A DNA stretch of 64,000 bases, from positions 124,001 to 188,000 of the forward strand of contig JACATO010001069.1 of NCBI GenBank assembly GCA_018389105.1, in the 5' to 3' direction. This document shows positions 1-13,849 of this stretch, piece by piece. Origin of the DNA: Nautilus pompilius. Its lineage: Eukaryota > Mollusca > Cephalopoda > Nautilida > Nautilidae. The translations under genes were made by a program, and so were the position numbers. Position 1 is the first letter of the stretch. The number at the start of each line of letters is the position of its first letter. Under the pieces are notes generated by a model. That model was given only the letters and a program-made list of their open reading frames with translations, made no database searches and was not told the origin of the DNA.

Positions 1-2480
1 ATGTGACATCATTTTACTGGCCCATTATTTCATATGGATAAGAGTATGTTCTGGAAATTTCCAGGTTACTTTTAATACTTCAGCATTTATAAGCACCATG
101 ATGGAGAATATTTTGATGAAACTAAGGTTTAAGTCAAAGTTTATTAGATGTGTGTTTGTTTGCATCCATGGATTTGATATTGCATTCACTATCTTAAGGC
201 GAAAAATAAAATGGTTATACTATTTTTTTATTTTTTGTACTTATGTTCGCTTCCAAAATTTTGTCTGGTAGTTTATTAAGTCTCTTTTTTTTGAATCAAT
301 GATCAACATCACCAACTAAATAGAACTGCAGTCTTTTCGTGATTTATATTTGCTCCCTGTTTCGCTGATACAATTTTAAAATATTTTCTCTGTCTAAAAA
401 GATTTTAAAAATAAAAAAGCATATGCTATAAATAGTTTTATACAAATCCACACAAAACGTCGGATTCAGATTTAAAATGTCTTTATCACTATTCATGTGT
501 TAGTTAACTGGTGAGGCGAGGCTGCACTGCTGTAGATAGCGAACCACGTGGCGGTCAGGATCACGTAAAAATAACTTCAACTTGAACTAATTAACACAGA
601 ATATCTAAATAAACGACTAGTGCCGTTATCACGGACTCAATAATGCTAAACAGTTAACTTTAGTTATTAGTTGAAACAAAAAATCTAAAAGATTTTCTTC
701 CTCTACCAAGAAATGGACTCGCAGGTTATATCAAAATAGGCAGACATGCGAAACATGTTTATTACACATACTTTACTGTCAGAAATCTACTTTCCGTTAT
801 ATCCGACCTTCCCTTACACATACGTCATATTGTATTAAAATATCTGTCTTAACAAACATGAAGTTTCCTACATTAGCCTGCCCCTGGATTGCTTTTTTAA
901 AACTGTTCTTTATAACGTGGCGCGAACATGGGTCAGCATCGTCATACCTACTCCTATCCACGCACAGCATACCCTGAAACATCATACTAAAGTCTCTAAA
1001 ACATCATAGAGAAAACCTGAAACAAGCTAAAACTTTACTATCGGATAATCTAAAGCGTCATGGCATAAATTTAGGCCAAAACAAAAATGTCTCATAGTAA
1101 ATAGTGAAACTTCATATACAGATTGAAAATATTCGAAAGTGTCACCTAAATTACGATTACCAACACATTATACTTGAGCAGCATACTAAGCCTTATACAT
1201 AAGCTTTATCGTACCTGAGACCTAAGAATACTGAAATAAAAACAATGCGATTAAAATACATTAAATGTATGTACAATTTGTAAGTTAGGCTTGTTGATTT
1301 GTCTTTTGCCTGTCGTTACCTTTTCCACCATTCTGCCAATAAATAAATATCTGTTTTTATAAATTATAAATGCTATAAAGTACTCTATATAAAAACTGAA
1401 AATAACGACTCTTTGAACATGAATAGAAAGTTTACGAAATTGACCATTTAGGAAAACGTGATGCTTGTTAAATAAAAAGTCGAATTTCATGGGTCATTCA
1501 AGATTTTAAAGAAATTAAGTTGCATAAATCTCGGGAAGCCATAACTATTTATAAATTAATGAAACAGTGCTTTTATTTATACGTGAAATGCCATACAACA
1601 GGCTGTGAGCCATTTTTCTCTAATTATGCATTTTTTTTATTTTGTAGAAAAACCGCCTACATTACTTTGTGAACACCTGATGGTACAGATAAACTGTTAA
1701 TAACATGCCTTCCTATATCGATCCCTAATCAAGCGTGCTTTTATAACATCAGTATTGATTATGTAAAGATATTGAAACTTTAACAAACTGCTTCAAGAAC
1801 AAACTTTTAAAAAACTTTCATAGAACTTTCAGGCATTTATATTATATAGATTTAATGTAATTTGCTCTGTATAAAGTGTTTTGTAAATTACTGTCCGGAG
1901 GGAAATGATTTATTAACAAAAAAAAATATCTTATGTCTTAGCTTAATATCTTTCCTTTTTTAAAAAAAAATCTACCTTTCGCCATTTAAATTATCTTATC
2001 TGAAATCACACACGGCGCTATTCATTTTGATGATACGTTTTTATCTATACAGTGCATTGAGGAAAAATAATCAATTAATTGAGATTTCAAAGCCTTCAGC
2101 AACCGACCGAACGGCATTGATATATTCGGCTACAGAATAATCTACCTAGAAACGAGCACAATGTGGCTCTGGAAGGTTTCACTCAATTCATCGGACAAAA
2201 ATCCTGCCTACATTTATTTTTTTTCGGAGGATAATAAAAGAAAAGAATCGACTATCAAGAATTTAAAAAATTTTTTTGTTGTTGCTATTTTTATAAGGAA
2301 AATCCAATATCGTTTTCACATGCAATCATTATCTTTTGTGGCCAATAACTTTCAAATATACGCTTTCAAAAAATTAGCTACATTGTCGTAAATTTATTTA
2401 CAGCCACCTGCTCTCATAAGCCAAACCGATAGCCGCAAAAGAAGCAACATTTGAACACCATAGTAAATCGAAGTCACACA
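1..2480. other. AT-rich sequence, nothing recognised
   Basis: Short stop-interrupted frames only, the longest about 80 codons, with no family resemblance. Homopolymer A and T runs are common. Confidence 0.5.
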
Positions 2481-2482
2481 AG

Positions 2483-3615
2483 TTGAGATATGGTTGGGTG
2501 ACGCGTGTAAACACACAGCACTCATTCAAACCTGGAACCAACAGACGTCGTTTTGTACGACTTTCCTCATCCATTCTTACTGCAAGGCCTAAACAAGCTT
2601 CTGCTGTGTTTGAAGAGCTGGTTGGCGACTTTGTACACAGCAGTCAGACTGATGTCAAAGGTGTACGATGTGATTTAGGTCTATGGAACGAGATAGCAAA
2701 GGCAGCACATTAATACTGGCAGTTTGTACAAAATCCTGAAACACCCAAAGGTGCTGCAAAGCCAAGATTTGTTTTGTTAGATAATTCAATAAACCTGCGT
2801 GAAAGAGTCAACCCGGTGATTCAGCACCTCATCTCCGTACCTTGCCCTATCAGGTTTCTCTGTCGATAACCGTCAGGCATTTCCCTCTATAGCATCTCAT
2901 TTTCTCCGAAAAGTTTGGTAGCAACAAACACAGATGGCGCGTAGAGTTTATTCAGATGATGGCCATCTCTCTGTGGTCCATCGCTCTTCTCAGCAAAAGC
3001 TTCTACGTCACTGCACAATACTGTTGTCCATCGCTTCTGAAGCTAAGTTTCGTACGGTTGGTACCATTAGAGCTGAGTTTGCTTATGCACCTGAAAAAAG
3101 TATGTCACGCACAAGTCGATGAGATGGGATTTTATTATTGGCTAAGCAGATCCTGACGGTTTAATTGCGTATCTAGCGCAGACCATGGATACTCTGCGCT
3201 GTGAAGCTGGCAATAATAAACCAGTTCCAAAAGAGCGTAAATATATATTGCAATCTTGCGTCTGCAACGTGACACACGGTCAGTATGATCACAGTTTGTC
3301 TGACTTTTCTCGTTTGTTAATGTCGTTCCCACCGTTTATTTATGGTCGATGTGTGGGGGGTATTCAGGATAACAGCGACTTCAAGACAGGTCATCCCAGC
3401 TTGTAGCGGCACGATTGCATTGTTCTCCACAATGCCCGATAGTCTCGGTATTCTGTCACTGTTGGAAGAATCACAAAAAATGCCACAATGCAGCAGAATA
3501 CCTGGGGTTTTGTACAGACAACCTCCAGGGTGAGCTTTGCATGATTTCACGTGCAATATATGACTATCACAAGGAGCATACACTGGTGGAAAACTGCACT
3601 ATTTTGCTCAGGTGA
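2483..3615 (+). pseudogene. Decayed coding-like stretch, family not recognised
   Basis: Five or more overlapping plus-strand frames of 60-90 codons sit head to tail, and base composition is less AT-rich than on either side. The translated pieces look protein-like (for instance one with FVHSSQTDVKGVRCDLGLW and another with KPRFVLLDNSINLRERVNP), as if one ancient open frame had been broken repeatedly. No splice signals tie them together and no family was recognised. A transposon-derived pseudogene is the likeliest reading, but strand and class are uncertain. Confidence 0.3.
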
Positions 3616-3619
3616 CAAC

Positions 3620-5090
3620 GTAGGGTGTAGAATTGTTACTATTTTAGGGAGAATACACATCATTATCTAAATGAAATAGAGAATGTATTGTTACCCCGGC
3701 AATTTCTGAGAATGTATGAATTTCCTAATTATACAGAAATCCTATAACATATGCGCCTATATTCAAGATTAATCTGCACAAGTATAAAATTTCAAATAGG
3801 TAATCAACAGGATGCATAATTTAAGATATACAAGAAAGCTGTGTGCACTTTTACATCTCATCTTTTTGGTTGATTTATGAACATGTCGTTGCTAAATATT
3901 TTAACATAAAGTGAGCTGGAAGAAATTATAAGACTGTTCTTCTTAATAGCCAATGTGAATAAAAACAATTTTAAATAGAAATGCTGTTTCTCTTTTTTTA
4001 TTCTGTTGGACTTTCTAATAGACGCAAGCTGGAACAGTTCTTTTAAGTCAGGGTGCTAGATCTGTAGACAAACATCTAAAAGGTTGACTTGTGAGCTAGA
4101 TATTTGGCGCTAACAAAGAGAATTTGAATGAAATAAATTTTTTGAAATTATATTATTATTTATTTATTTATTTATTTAAAACTCATAAAATTTTGGAAAT
4201 TGGCTCATCTCAATAAAAAAAGCCTTAGATATTTTAAATAAATTTGAATATCTTAATTTTAGTCTTAAAGATATTACAGTGTCTCGTTTCGTTATCATGT
4301 GAACAATTGTGCAGAAATTAAAAGTATATTTTTAAAAATTGTAAATGACTTATTTTCCTTGGTTATCTTCTTCTATTCACTAACCAAAATGTGTTAAAAG
4401 GATTTTATTTTGCTTAATAAAAACTTGAAACTTTCTAACTAAAGAAATAGTTTTAAAATAGCTTATTTAATTCATTCACGTCACTTTACACTGTTAATTG
4501 TGGTCGATTGTCAGGGTAATTCTGTGAATATATTTTGGACTACCAATGATATAACTGACCAATAATTTGTGATTGCTGGATTTAAGCTAAACAGGAAAAT
4601 AGGATAGCGGTGTTGCAGTGTACGAAACCCTCTTCCGTAAACCACATCAGTTGTTACCTCACCTGAGTCGTTTACTGTACAATGGATAACTAGCGTAGTT
4701 CGTCAGCTGTTTCACCGAAAGCAAAATTATATATTAGATTATGGAAATGTGGTAAGACTGAGCGGTTTGTACCTGGGAAAGCTGTATTGGAATACGGATA
4801 CCTGGGTAAAGAATGTGATTACTGACATATAAAACGGTCTGGATAACAGAAAAAGCATCTAATACAAAATGCTAATAATACTCTTTTATATTTTCTCAAG
4901 ACAATCTTATAACGCAGAAAATAGAAAATAAACCGCCGAAAATATCGTTTTTATTCGTCTGTTTCGTGCGAAGATTGTTTTCAGCTTTTCACCGCACGCG
5001 CCATCCAGTCGCCATTTCCTGAATCTACGATCAGACCAGTAAAAAAACGTTCGTGCCGAATCCCCGTACTCGCGCTTACAAAGGGAGGGG
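3620..5090. other. AT-rich sequence, nothing recognised
   Basis: No frames of note. A TTTA-type simple run lies near 4,158-4,180. Confidence 0.5.
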
Positions 5091-5120
5091 GCGAGTAAAT
5101 GATCGATGACCCGCCTCTTC

Positions 5121-5697
5121 TTAAACGAGTATACAGGCCCTTAGGCTTATTGTCGAACAACGTGAAGTGTCGTGCGGTGCGGGCGAAAAAATACTGTCCT
5201 CGTTTTCTGCCAAAATCTCGTCAGCAGCTTCTAAGAACAGCAGTTGGACATCTTTTTGTTTGTTGTACCAAACCAAATGGTCCCTAAACTCGGCCACACG
5301 TTGTTCTGTCCATACTCTATGGCAACATAGATACTTTTCCGATAATTCTTTGTTAAGAGTATCGATCCGTACATACCGCACAAAGCCTTTAATCGTGTTG
5401 CAAATGAACACCCTCACAAACTCGTCGTGGTTAAACCCGGCTGACAGAACATTCAGAATATCCAAAAATCAAACTGTTCTGTCATCACGCACATGAAATT
5501 ATTGACATTTTTCTTTGCGTATAATAGTTCCTTGGTCGTGCAGTTTTTGTTTTGTTTTTTTCGAAAACGGTCGACGCAACGCGGAAAACCCCGGACTGCT
5601 GGTTCTCGGGCCTGAGGTAACATACCGGATCTTTTCCGTACCTCGCCGCAGGTGCGACAAGCGTACGACCGAAATTGCAGTTTTACATTTTTTAATA
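5121..5697 (-). other. Two overlapping open frames in a CpG-richer patch, unassigned
   Basis: One minus-strand frame of about 114 codons (5,465 down to 5,121) contains acidic and aromatic segments such as AADEILAENEDSIF. A second minus-strand frame of about 80 codons, roughly 5,697-5,450, has a Cys-pair start (YACRTCGEVRKR). The patch has more CG dinucleotides than its surroundings. Neither frame starts with a convincing ATG or resembles a known family. They may be a broken transposon or chance openness; a host exon cannot be excluded. Confidence 0.2.
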
Positions 5698-5759
5698 CTT
5701 TACAAGTGGTTTTCGTCTTTATTTATGTACATAGTTCAAAGAAAGCGATAATACATCTG

Positions 5760-7520
5760 TTGGTAGCGACGATGTCACCATCTTCCTCTTCTACTAACTC
5801 GGAAAACAGGCGTTTATGTAAGCACCTTTAACCCTAATAATACACCATTGTCAGTTAATGTTACGCCATTAAATCTGGCGCTACAACAAATTCCCGCCTC
5901 CTTACCGATTTGGTAAAGTATTTTCTAACTATGTGTGTAACATTGCGATCGCTACATCCTTTCCATAAAACTTCAAAATGCCAGGATTATCCTTATAAAC
6001 ATAATGATTTTCGTTTACACTCATTTCTACAATATACCCTTATTAATGAGGATAAAGTGTTTTTTTATTATTATTATATTTCTTCAAGTAAAATGTAAAG
6101 TTCGTGAATTTATCGACCACCCTGACAGAACTGAGTATCTGTTGTTGCTCCAATAACAAAAAAATATTCTTGTCTTATTGTGTCCAGAGAATAGTCGAAA
6201 TCGTCCCTATCTGTTTAGGCACAATGATAGTATCTTAGACGATCCAAAATCTCTTCTTTTGTTTCTCAAGCATGAGAGAGTCTGCAAGTGGAAATCAGGC
6301 CTACTGCAGAAAGCCTCGAAAACAGATTTTTCTAGCGGACATGAATTCTTTACAGCAGATTCAGCTTCTAGCATAAAGTTGAGCTCAGTTTTTAATTCTG
6401 GCTACTGTTAATATTCCATTCTAAAAGCAGCCAATTAAATTATTTCTTTAGTCTATTGAATATCTACTTTTAAAATGAATGGTACGTCTATTATTGCTTT
6501 AAAGCGTTTTAAAGGCATTGCAAAAAAGAACACCGGAGCAGAGAGAAACTTGAGAACAGAACTAGTAAACACCGGAGAAGGCAACACGCGGGTTAGCAAG
6601 CAGATTTCGATTGTTTATTTGACAGACTTTCAGTGCGGCGGACTACAAAGGAGGGGGGGATGGTGTTCACTGTTAAGTTAAGCATCTGCACAAACAAAAT
6701 CTTCAGTTTTAAAGGCTTTCAGCGTTTCTTTCATTCTTAAATTCGTCGCTTGAAGGGATATTGTAGACCCAACAGTTTTAATAGATATTACTGCACTTTG
6801 TGATTTGGTTTTAACTCTAAAAATTGCGCATATATATTTATTTATTTATTAAATATATGCATATGAATGAGCTGGCGTCATTTTAGCTGTTTTAAAGTGA
6901 GAGTAGAAAACTACTTGCGAGTCATCTTGCGCAACCGAATGTTATATAACACGGTGCATATCTATGCCGCACACAACATTGTGTGGTTTTCTTGACAGAA
7001 TGGTTATTACATGATCCTTACGTTCAAAAAATCTTTAAAATTTTTTAAATTTCATTGTAATTAATGACATAGGTAAGGTAAAACAAAAATGTTTTTATTG
7101 CGAAATAAATTCAGTCTGGAAATTAATAGAACGACTGTTTTTCTTAAGGGAGGTGTTGACTAATTTTGACCAGTTGTGAGCGTGAAAACTGATGGAGTGT
7201 TTTGTACAGAAATACTAGCATACTAACCTTAGTGTGAATCAAAACGATCTTTAAACTGGATATTGCAAATATACAGAGTTCATTGATGAATCATTGGTAA
7301 ATATTTAAATAAATAAATAACTGAAGCTCGTTTGTCGTTTCTCGGACTCAATTCTTGTCACATCCATATTGTTGACATCCTGTTGTCCAAAATCATTTCT
7401 GTTTGTGTAAAAGAACTTTATAATGGCGACCGGTCGAGCTTGTTGACTGTCATACTGCTTTACGTGGAGCTAAGCGACCACGAATGGCTCGCTCTTTTGA
7501 ACGCTGGTCACTAGGACAGA
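5760..7520. other. Non-coding, nothing recognised
   Basis: Only short frames. TTTA and AAAT simple runs lie near 6,832-6,850 and 7,304-7,320. Confidence 0.45.
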
Positions 7521-7534
7521 TTTCGTTACCTTAT

Positions 7535-7800
7535 AAACGACTTGAGCGGCACCGACTACTGGACTGATAAGATTGAAAGCCCAAGGTCGAAACCAGCTCG
7601 GTTTGGTTTCAACTGGTCGCTCCAGTTTCTTCCCACATGCGAAAAATAAATTGTTTTTGTAGAGATTTTCTGGATACTTTGTGGTGGAGGTTCGGCAGTT
7701 AACGCCCGACTGGCTTGCACCCTAAGAGCTCCCACGCCGACCGAACCTAGGTAACCCGTTTGGTTAATAAGGTAAACGCTTCCACACACACACACACACG
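7535..7800 (+). repeat. tRNA-derived SINE, family A copy
   Basis: A degenerate tRNA-like head with a box-B-like GGTCGAAACC near 7,587 is followed by a tail TTTCTTCCCACATGCGAAAAA and TAGAGATTTTCTGGATACTT. The tail aligns with the ones at about 53.57 kb, 40.1 kb (minus), 26.7 kb (minus) and 8.63 kb, so these are copies of one family. A CA run closes the element at 7,784-7,799. Confidence 0.5.
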
Positions 7801-8489
7801 CCTAGCTCACTACTGTCCTGACCTATTCCAAGCAGCACAAGAATCCGCAAAAAGGAGTGCGCATTAAAGACTCGCGTGTTTTGCGAAAATTGCTTGGAAA
7901 ACGATTTCAGAACTTGTGATGTCAAACGTGTGTGACTGACCAGAACGTACAGTGGACCTGAAGAAAACTTCTGAGCGACAAGTCTAAAACGTGGAGAGGA
8001 AATTTTGATGAAACAGATGTTACAACAACAAACGATTTAATTTTCAAAATGGAACTCAATTTTGGGGGTTGGGGATCGCAGAACAGGTGTATAGACAACT
8101 GGTTGGGTGTAAGAAATAATGTAATAGCTATTTCGGGCACATACCTCCGACCACTTTGGGGATCTAACCCGCGCTATGAAAGCCCTTTAGCTCGTGTATC
8201 CCTCGTTTAATCTCTTCTGAGCACGTAGCTGCAATAAAATTAGAAACCATCAAAACGCGAGGAGAGTTAGATTACGCACTCTAATATCTGGGGGGAAATC
8301 TAATTATAAATTAATAAATTTAAATTATAATACATTCTTGACATTAAATCTCAAATCAATATCGTTCTAAAACAGGGGCGCGACAACCGGGAGTCGAGCG
8401 TTAAGTTCATTTCCCTTGTTGATCTTCGCAGAGCGCAGCTTTCTAAATAATCCTTAGAAAATAACATTCTTTATTTTTAAATTTCAAAC

Positions 8490-8730
8490 GCGGAGAGGGC
8501 GTTAGTTCAGTGATTAGACTACTGGACTGCCGGGCTGAAAGTTTGAGTGCACTCGGTTTGGCTGAAAGTCCCCACCGCCCGTAATAGTTTCTTCGTCAAC
8601 CGATTGCCTGTGTTTCTCGTGACCACTGCGGTTGCCTCCCACAGCTAAAAGTGAGCGATTTTAGCGTGGTTTTCGTCGACGAAATTGGAAGTACCGGGCT
8701 TCTCGTGGCTGAAGATGACAACGCTTTCTG
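8490..8730 (+). repeat. tRNA-derived SINE, family A copy
   Basis: A tRNA-like head (box A: GTTAGTTCAGTGATTAGAC; box B degenerate, AGTTTGAGTGC) at about 8,494-8,570 is followed by a tail containing TGCCTCCCACAGCTAAAAG and TTTTAGCGTGGTTTTC, matching the shared family tail. Confidence 0.5.
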
Positions 8731-10460
8731 GCTGATGGCCACAGCACGGGGATTTTCTCACCAGCGCCATAGACATTGATGTACGAAAAAGGTCTCAGAA
8801 ATCTAAATTTACAACGAAAACAAGGTTGTAGATATTTTTGATGATCCTTTTCTCGCAATTATGTCAAATCTCACAACGTATTAATTTGTGGTGATCAATA
8901 CTACAGCAGTGCGTTAATGAATAAGTTGCTTTGGGAATCATCCTTATGATACCGACCTCCAGTGATGGCAAAGCTGAGCAGATGGTAGACTGATAAATTA
9001 TGTAAACACAATGGATGTAAGCTCAAAAATCTTCGTCAGGATCAAATCGTCATTGTTAGGGAGCCAAACTGTGATACCAGTCTCATTGTTTTGTTGAGTG
9101 CTAGCTTCCGACAATAATAACAAGCACTTGGTGGCGATTAATAGCCATCTGTAAGTCAACAAGCTAGAAGTAGAAGAGAAGTGACACTTGCTGCCTACAG
9201 CGTGAAAACTAATTATCTTATCGGGTACTTGTCTCAGCTCTCTGGCTATGTATGATTGTACGACTCGTTTTTGATGTTTTCCAAGAGTCGCTGGAGGCCA
9301 AGTGAGTAATCACAAAGTCCAATCCCGCCTTTGCGTCTCTTACACAGAGATCACAGACTGCGTCGAACCCCTGGTTATTGACAACTCGCCACAGTCATGA
9401 TGACGTCAGTGATCGTCAAAACGTTGGAGATAAAACTCGTCTCCAAACACTCGACAATCTGCTGGAAAACACTGGCACTGGTTGAGTTTCTTGGCATTTC
9501 TCCCCTTATTGTTGATAGGTAGTAAATATAGATACCGTCTCACAGCATATTAGCAGTTTGATATTGCAAATAGTATAGATTAAAAATCAGATATTTAAGT
9601 TTACAGCCTTTCTAATGCATATTATTCTGCACTATTAATTGAATGCCATTTAGATGTCTAAGGGAAGAAAGTTTAGACGTACGAGCGGGTGCCAAAGTCA
9701 TTGAAAAAACAACACATTTCTCATAATTACCTCAGAAAAATCGAGAATAATTAATTGAAATTTTTTTTGGTCCATACTGTGATTGGTAAGTAGTCTGGTT
9801 ATTAGTGTTTTCTTGACAAGAATTTTTTAGACGTACACTTTCTTATTTTTAAAATTAAAAGTCGTTACGTGTTTGAAGGTAAAGTATTAAAATATGACAC
9901 ATTCATCCTGAGTGAAGACAGACGAGAGAGGAGTCTTGTTTTAGCTAAAGATGTGGAAAACGTAATGTGTTTCGCCGCAATACTAAAGTTCTATCTTATT
10001 ACTTACTGCCAACAGAGCCAGGTTTCTTTGTACCTGCTCGTCATGTTAGCTTCAGTTCATATTATTCTCACACTGAGTAGGTTTTACTCCTTGTGTAGGG
10101 CCGAAGTAAGCAATCAAATTAATTATTGAACATAATGAAGTATCAACCAGACCCTATAGAAAGTCTATATTAAAAATAAGGGAGCCTTTCTTATTAAAAA
10201 TATTTTAATCATCAAAATCATTTTATTCTTCTATTCGTGCAATTACTAGATTTCACTTATTGTCTTATTCCTTGATTTTAAAAAATTGTGTATTTTTGAC
10301 GCAGGCAGAATACTTTCTACTTTCAACGGGTTCAACTACTTTTTTGATTCCAATTAATATTTTGATTTTATCGACAAGACATATTTCGAGCAATAACTCT
10401 CAGTATGAATCAACAACGCGAGCAATTTTTTTGATGAAAATATACTTTCGGAAAAATTTA
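8730..10460. other. Non-coding, nothing recognised
   Basis: No supported coding frame. An 86-codon frame at 9,869-10,129 has no family resemblance. Confidence 0.4.
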
Positions 10461-10465
10461 ACATA

Positions 10466-10486
10466 CAGAGAGATAGACAGAGAGAG

Positions 10487-10545
<59 letters not shown>

Positions 10546-10798
10546 TGTTGTACGGAGGGTGAGAGAACGGGGGGAGGAGAGATGAGATCAGAACGGAGAG
10601 AGAGAGTAAAAAGAGATAGGGAGAGAGGAAGAGTCAGAGAGTCAGACAGCGTAAGAGAGAGAGTTGACTTCAGAACAGAGACAAAGGAGAGAGATAGAGA
10701 GAGGGGAATGTCTCAGTATAGATGGAGCGGCAGAGAATACGTCAGTACAAAGACGGAGAGAGAGAGAGAGAGCGAGAGAGAGAGAGAGAGAGAGAGAT
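10466..10798 (+). repeat. Purine-rich GA microsatellite block
   Basis: Nearly pure (AG)n at 10,477-10,538 and again at about 10,757-10,798, with a degenerate AG/GGA-rich stretch between. All frames are open here only because GA repeats lack stops, which gives artificial Arg-Glu proteins. Confidence 0.9.
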
Positions 10799-10799
10799 G

Positions 10800-12600
10800 A
10801 AACTTCGGAAGATTCATCATGGAGTGGAAGTAAATTTTTTTTTACTATTTGGAAAATCTCTAGAACAGTTCATTAGATTACATCGTTTGCAACATATTTA
10901 TCAACACCTTTCAATAACTTACATTTCTCCACAAAGAAGAATATCGATGTATAACTTTATTCGTTTAATGAAAACGGTGTAATGTTAAATTATATTAGAA
11001 GAATATTTAACTATCTGTTTCTTAAATGGCAGCATAATTACTCCTCCACTTTTGCAAAGTTTGATAAGATTACTTTATCTTTGTTGTGATGCAAAATCAT
11101 TTAAAATAAGCATACACAAATTTTTCACAAAATCAGTGTTAAGATAGAGTTCATTGTATTATTTATTATTCTTGGCACACGACAATGGATGATGCATGTT
11201 GGTGCCAGAATATCTTAGTATTAAATGAATCTCCATACTTGGTTTGGTGATATCTATGTTCAGAAAGGTGAGACCCAAATGATTTAGATATCACACGTCA
11301 TCCGACTAGCCGCATATATAGGAGTGTACGTTGAAACCAGCAGGTTCACTGCACACTGTTTATCATAACGTAATCATCATATTCAACTCAAGTTCTTTTT
11401 GTGCGCATGTTAGCTTCATTGTTCATTGTCATCTTTCAACCCTAGAAGTGGTGTAAGACCATCGCCGACAGTCATATTGACAGTTTTACTGATATCGATA
11501 AAAACATTTTTTTTTTAATCCATTAAGGTGACATCCAGACAATGATTTTTGGCTGCAAGATAAAGTGATGCTAAGTTTTCTAATATTAACAGATTATATT
11601 AGTCTTTATTAAAATGTTAGAATTTTCACACGTAAACATCAATTTCGATTAAATTTTATAGAATGTTAAAATTATTTATGATTGTCAAAAATCAATCTTA
11701 TCAGTTGATTCGTTTCTTGGATTTATTCTTCTCATGTTTAGATGTCTACTGGTTAATACGTGCACCTGAGGGTTATGTTGGCTACCAATTATTGTTTTTA
11801 CCCATTATTTCAAATCCTCACTTTGATCTAATTCAACGTTTGAGTGACTTTTCGAGAACCAGAAGGCATTCGTTTCGATAGATTAACACTGATATAAGGT
11901 TCTGAAACAACAAAAATAAAAATAAGCCAACAGTTACATTGACGTTGTAGAAGTCGGCAGCTTTAAGTCGAATGAAGTCAGGCTAAGCAAAGAACACTAA
12001 GTTGAAATTGATGCTGCTTTCAATTATCTGCACTTTCATCTATCATTCCTTTTGGTCAACCTTGTCAGGGAAATTCCTGAAGTCAGAAATGATCCCAGTA
12101 CAAAATTGAACAGCAAAAGATCAAAAGAGAAACGTCAGTATCGTGGAAAACCGCAAGGAAAACGAGACTGTGGTGGAAACAGGGCTACTTAAGACGCACT
12201 CGTGGCGAGCAGTGCTCCAGACAAAATTACACTTTATAATCGAATCGGCCATTAACGTAGCCAAAAGCGAAATTTTGAAATCAAAGCCGTTCAAATCGAA
12301 AAGAACAATTGTGTTGAACGATCTTCTTTATTCTAAGTAAACATACCTCCGCCAAATATAGTATACCAGTGTCACTCCCGATCAATCAGGAACCCAACGT
12401 TCTTGAGAAACCACCCAACATTGGTATTTTCAAATATACTGCAAGATCTGACAACCGAGGAAGAGAAAGACCTCGGGACAAGATTTGCTCACAAATGAAA
12501 TTCCAGACGCGTTGCTAAACAAACACAAATAGCCAACTCGGCCGCTTTAAAGACTCGCCATTTCATTAGAATGGTAGCACAATAGCAAAACTACTGGACA
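10800..12600. other. Non-coding, nothing firmly recognised
   Basis: No supported gene. The part from about 12,100 onward may belong to the decayed LINE that follows, but no motif proves it. Confidence 0.35.
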
Positions 12601-12639
12601 ACCAAACAACGTCACAAACCGACATGTGTCGTGGTGTGA

Positions 12640-13840
12640 AATAATCACCCGGTTTGGACACGCAGCAGGTGCCACCCCACCACCGCTTCAAAAGACACAC
12701 AGACCTTTTTTTCCACAAACGCGAGTATCCAATGAATTCCAGTTCGTGAAAAGATCAAACGCAAGAAGCTTAAACGAAAGCAGCAATTCATGTCATCGCT
12801 TTTCTGCAAAGTACCGATGGAAGGACGCACGAAGTGAGGGAATACGACTCAACACCTCTCAAACAACGAAGCAAACTGGTAATAATTTTACTGTACATAT
12901 AGGGCGGAAGTTTTGTGTATCGGTTTAGATGGTCTACCCCAGTTATACGGCGGAGACGTGGACCCACTGACGTCTACGCAGTAGCTGAATGAAGAATGTC
13001 TCTAGACACAAACGTCAAGCGTGGCGGCTTTTACGAGTCCAAAGAATGGTAAAGAAGTATTAGGAACGCTGTCCAGTACGTTACGAATGATAAGACTGTA
13101 ACTCGATCGGTGTACAGAATTTAAGTATCCTTAGACTAAGCGGTAAAAAAAATTGAAGATTCTGAATAGCTATACAACAAAAAGACAGACAAAAAACCAT
13201 TAAATTTGGATTTGGTCTTGAAATAACTAAAAATTAAAGTGAATATATGATACGATGACGCAAGCGCCCAAAATTCTGCCCAGAAACTTTTGACCCGGCT
13301 CTTGACGTACATTCGTTATTGGTCAAGTGGGCTGTCTGGAAGCACAAAAATCTGACTTACAGCTAATGAAAACAGTAGTTTCATCGGCATACTAAGGCAC
13401 TTTGTCGGTGTAGAGTGTTCCAGAAGAAAACGCCACAAGAGCTGATAAAACAGTGTAAGAGATAGCATCAAGAACCTCCGCTCCCAAAACGTACAAAAAG
13501 GAGGCAAACTCTTCGTTGAATACAGACCGGATATGGCAGAAGATTGTCGACTAGAGCATGACTAGTCGGACTGGCATATAATAAGCGAATTCAATGTGCC
13601 GGAAAACAGAAAGGACTGCTCCAACCGATCAAAAGCTTTCTCATTGTCGACACTGTTGATGGCGCCTGAAGCATAAAGACGAGTCAGCAAGTCGACAACC
13701 TGTCAGAGCAAATAGACCTTGTGCATGATGCTATGACCAGGAATATAAAATGCTTGACCCTCACCAACAGGCAGTGCGCGTGGACGGAATGTTTCTGTAA
13801 TCTACACAAAGCAAACAGGCAGAAAGACTGTATATCTGAA
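12640..13840 (-). mobile_element. LINE reverse-transcriptase relic (L1/Tx1-like)
   Basis: Minus-strand frames between 13,830 and 13,300 carry RT landmarks: FYIPGHSIMHKV, then SGAINSVDNEKAFDRL (RT motif with the catalytic Asp in DNEKAFDR), and further on YADETTVFIS at about 13,360, the relic of the YADD box. The spacing is about that of an L1/Tx1-type RT. The frame changes several times and stops interrupt it, so it is dead. DNEKAFDR and YADET replace the usual DxEKAFDR and YADDT. The part below 13,250 has protein-like pieces but no certain motif. No endonuclease or poly(A) tail was found. Confidence 0.55.
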
Positions 13841-13849
13841 AGAGACCGA

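Noticed and set aside
10260-10800. Arg/Glu-rich frames
   Set aside because: Produced by GA microsatellite; no family and no splice or start support.
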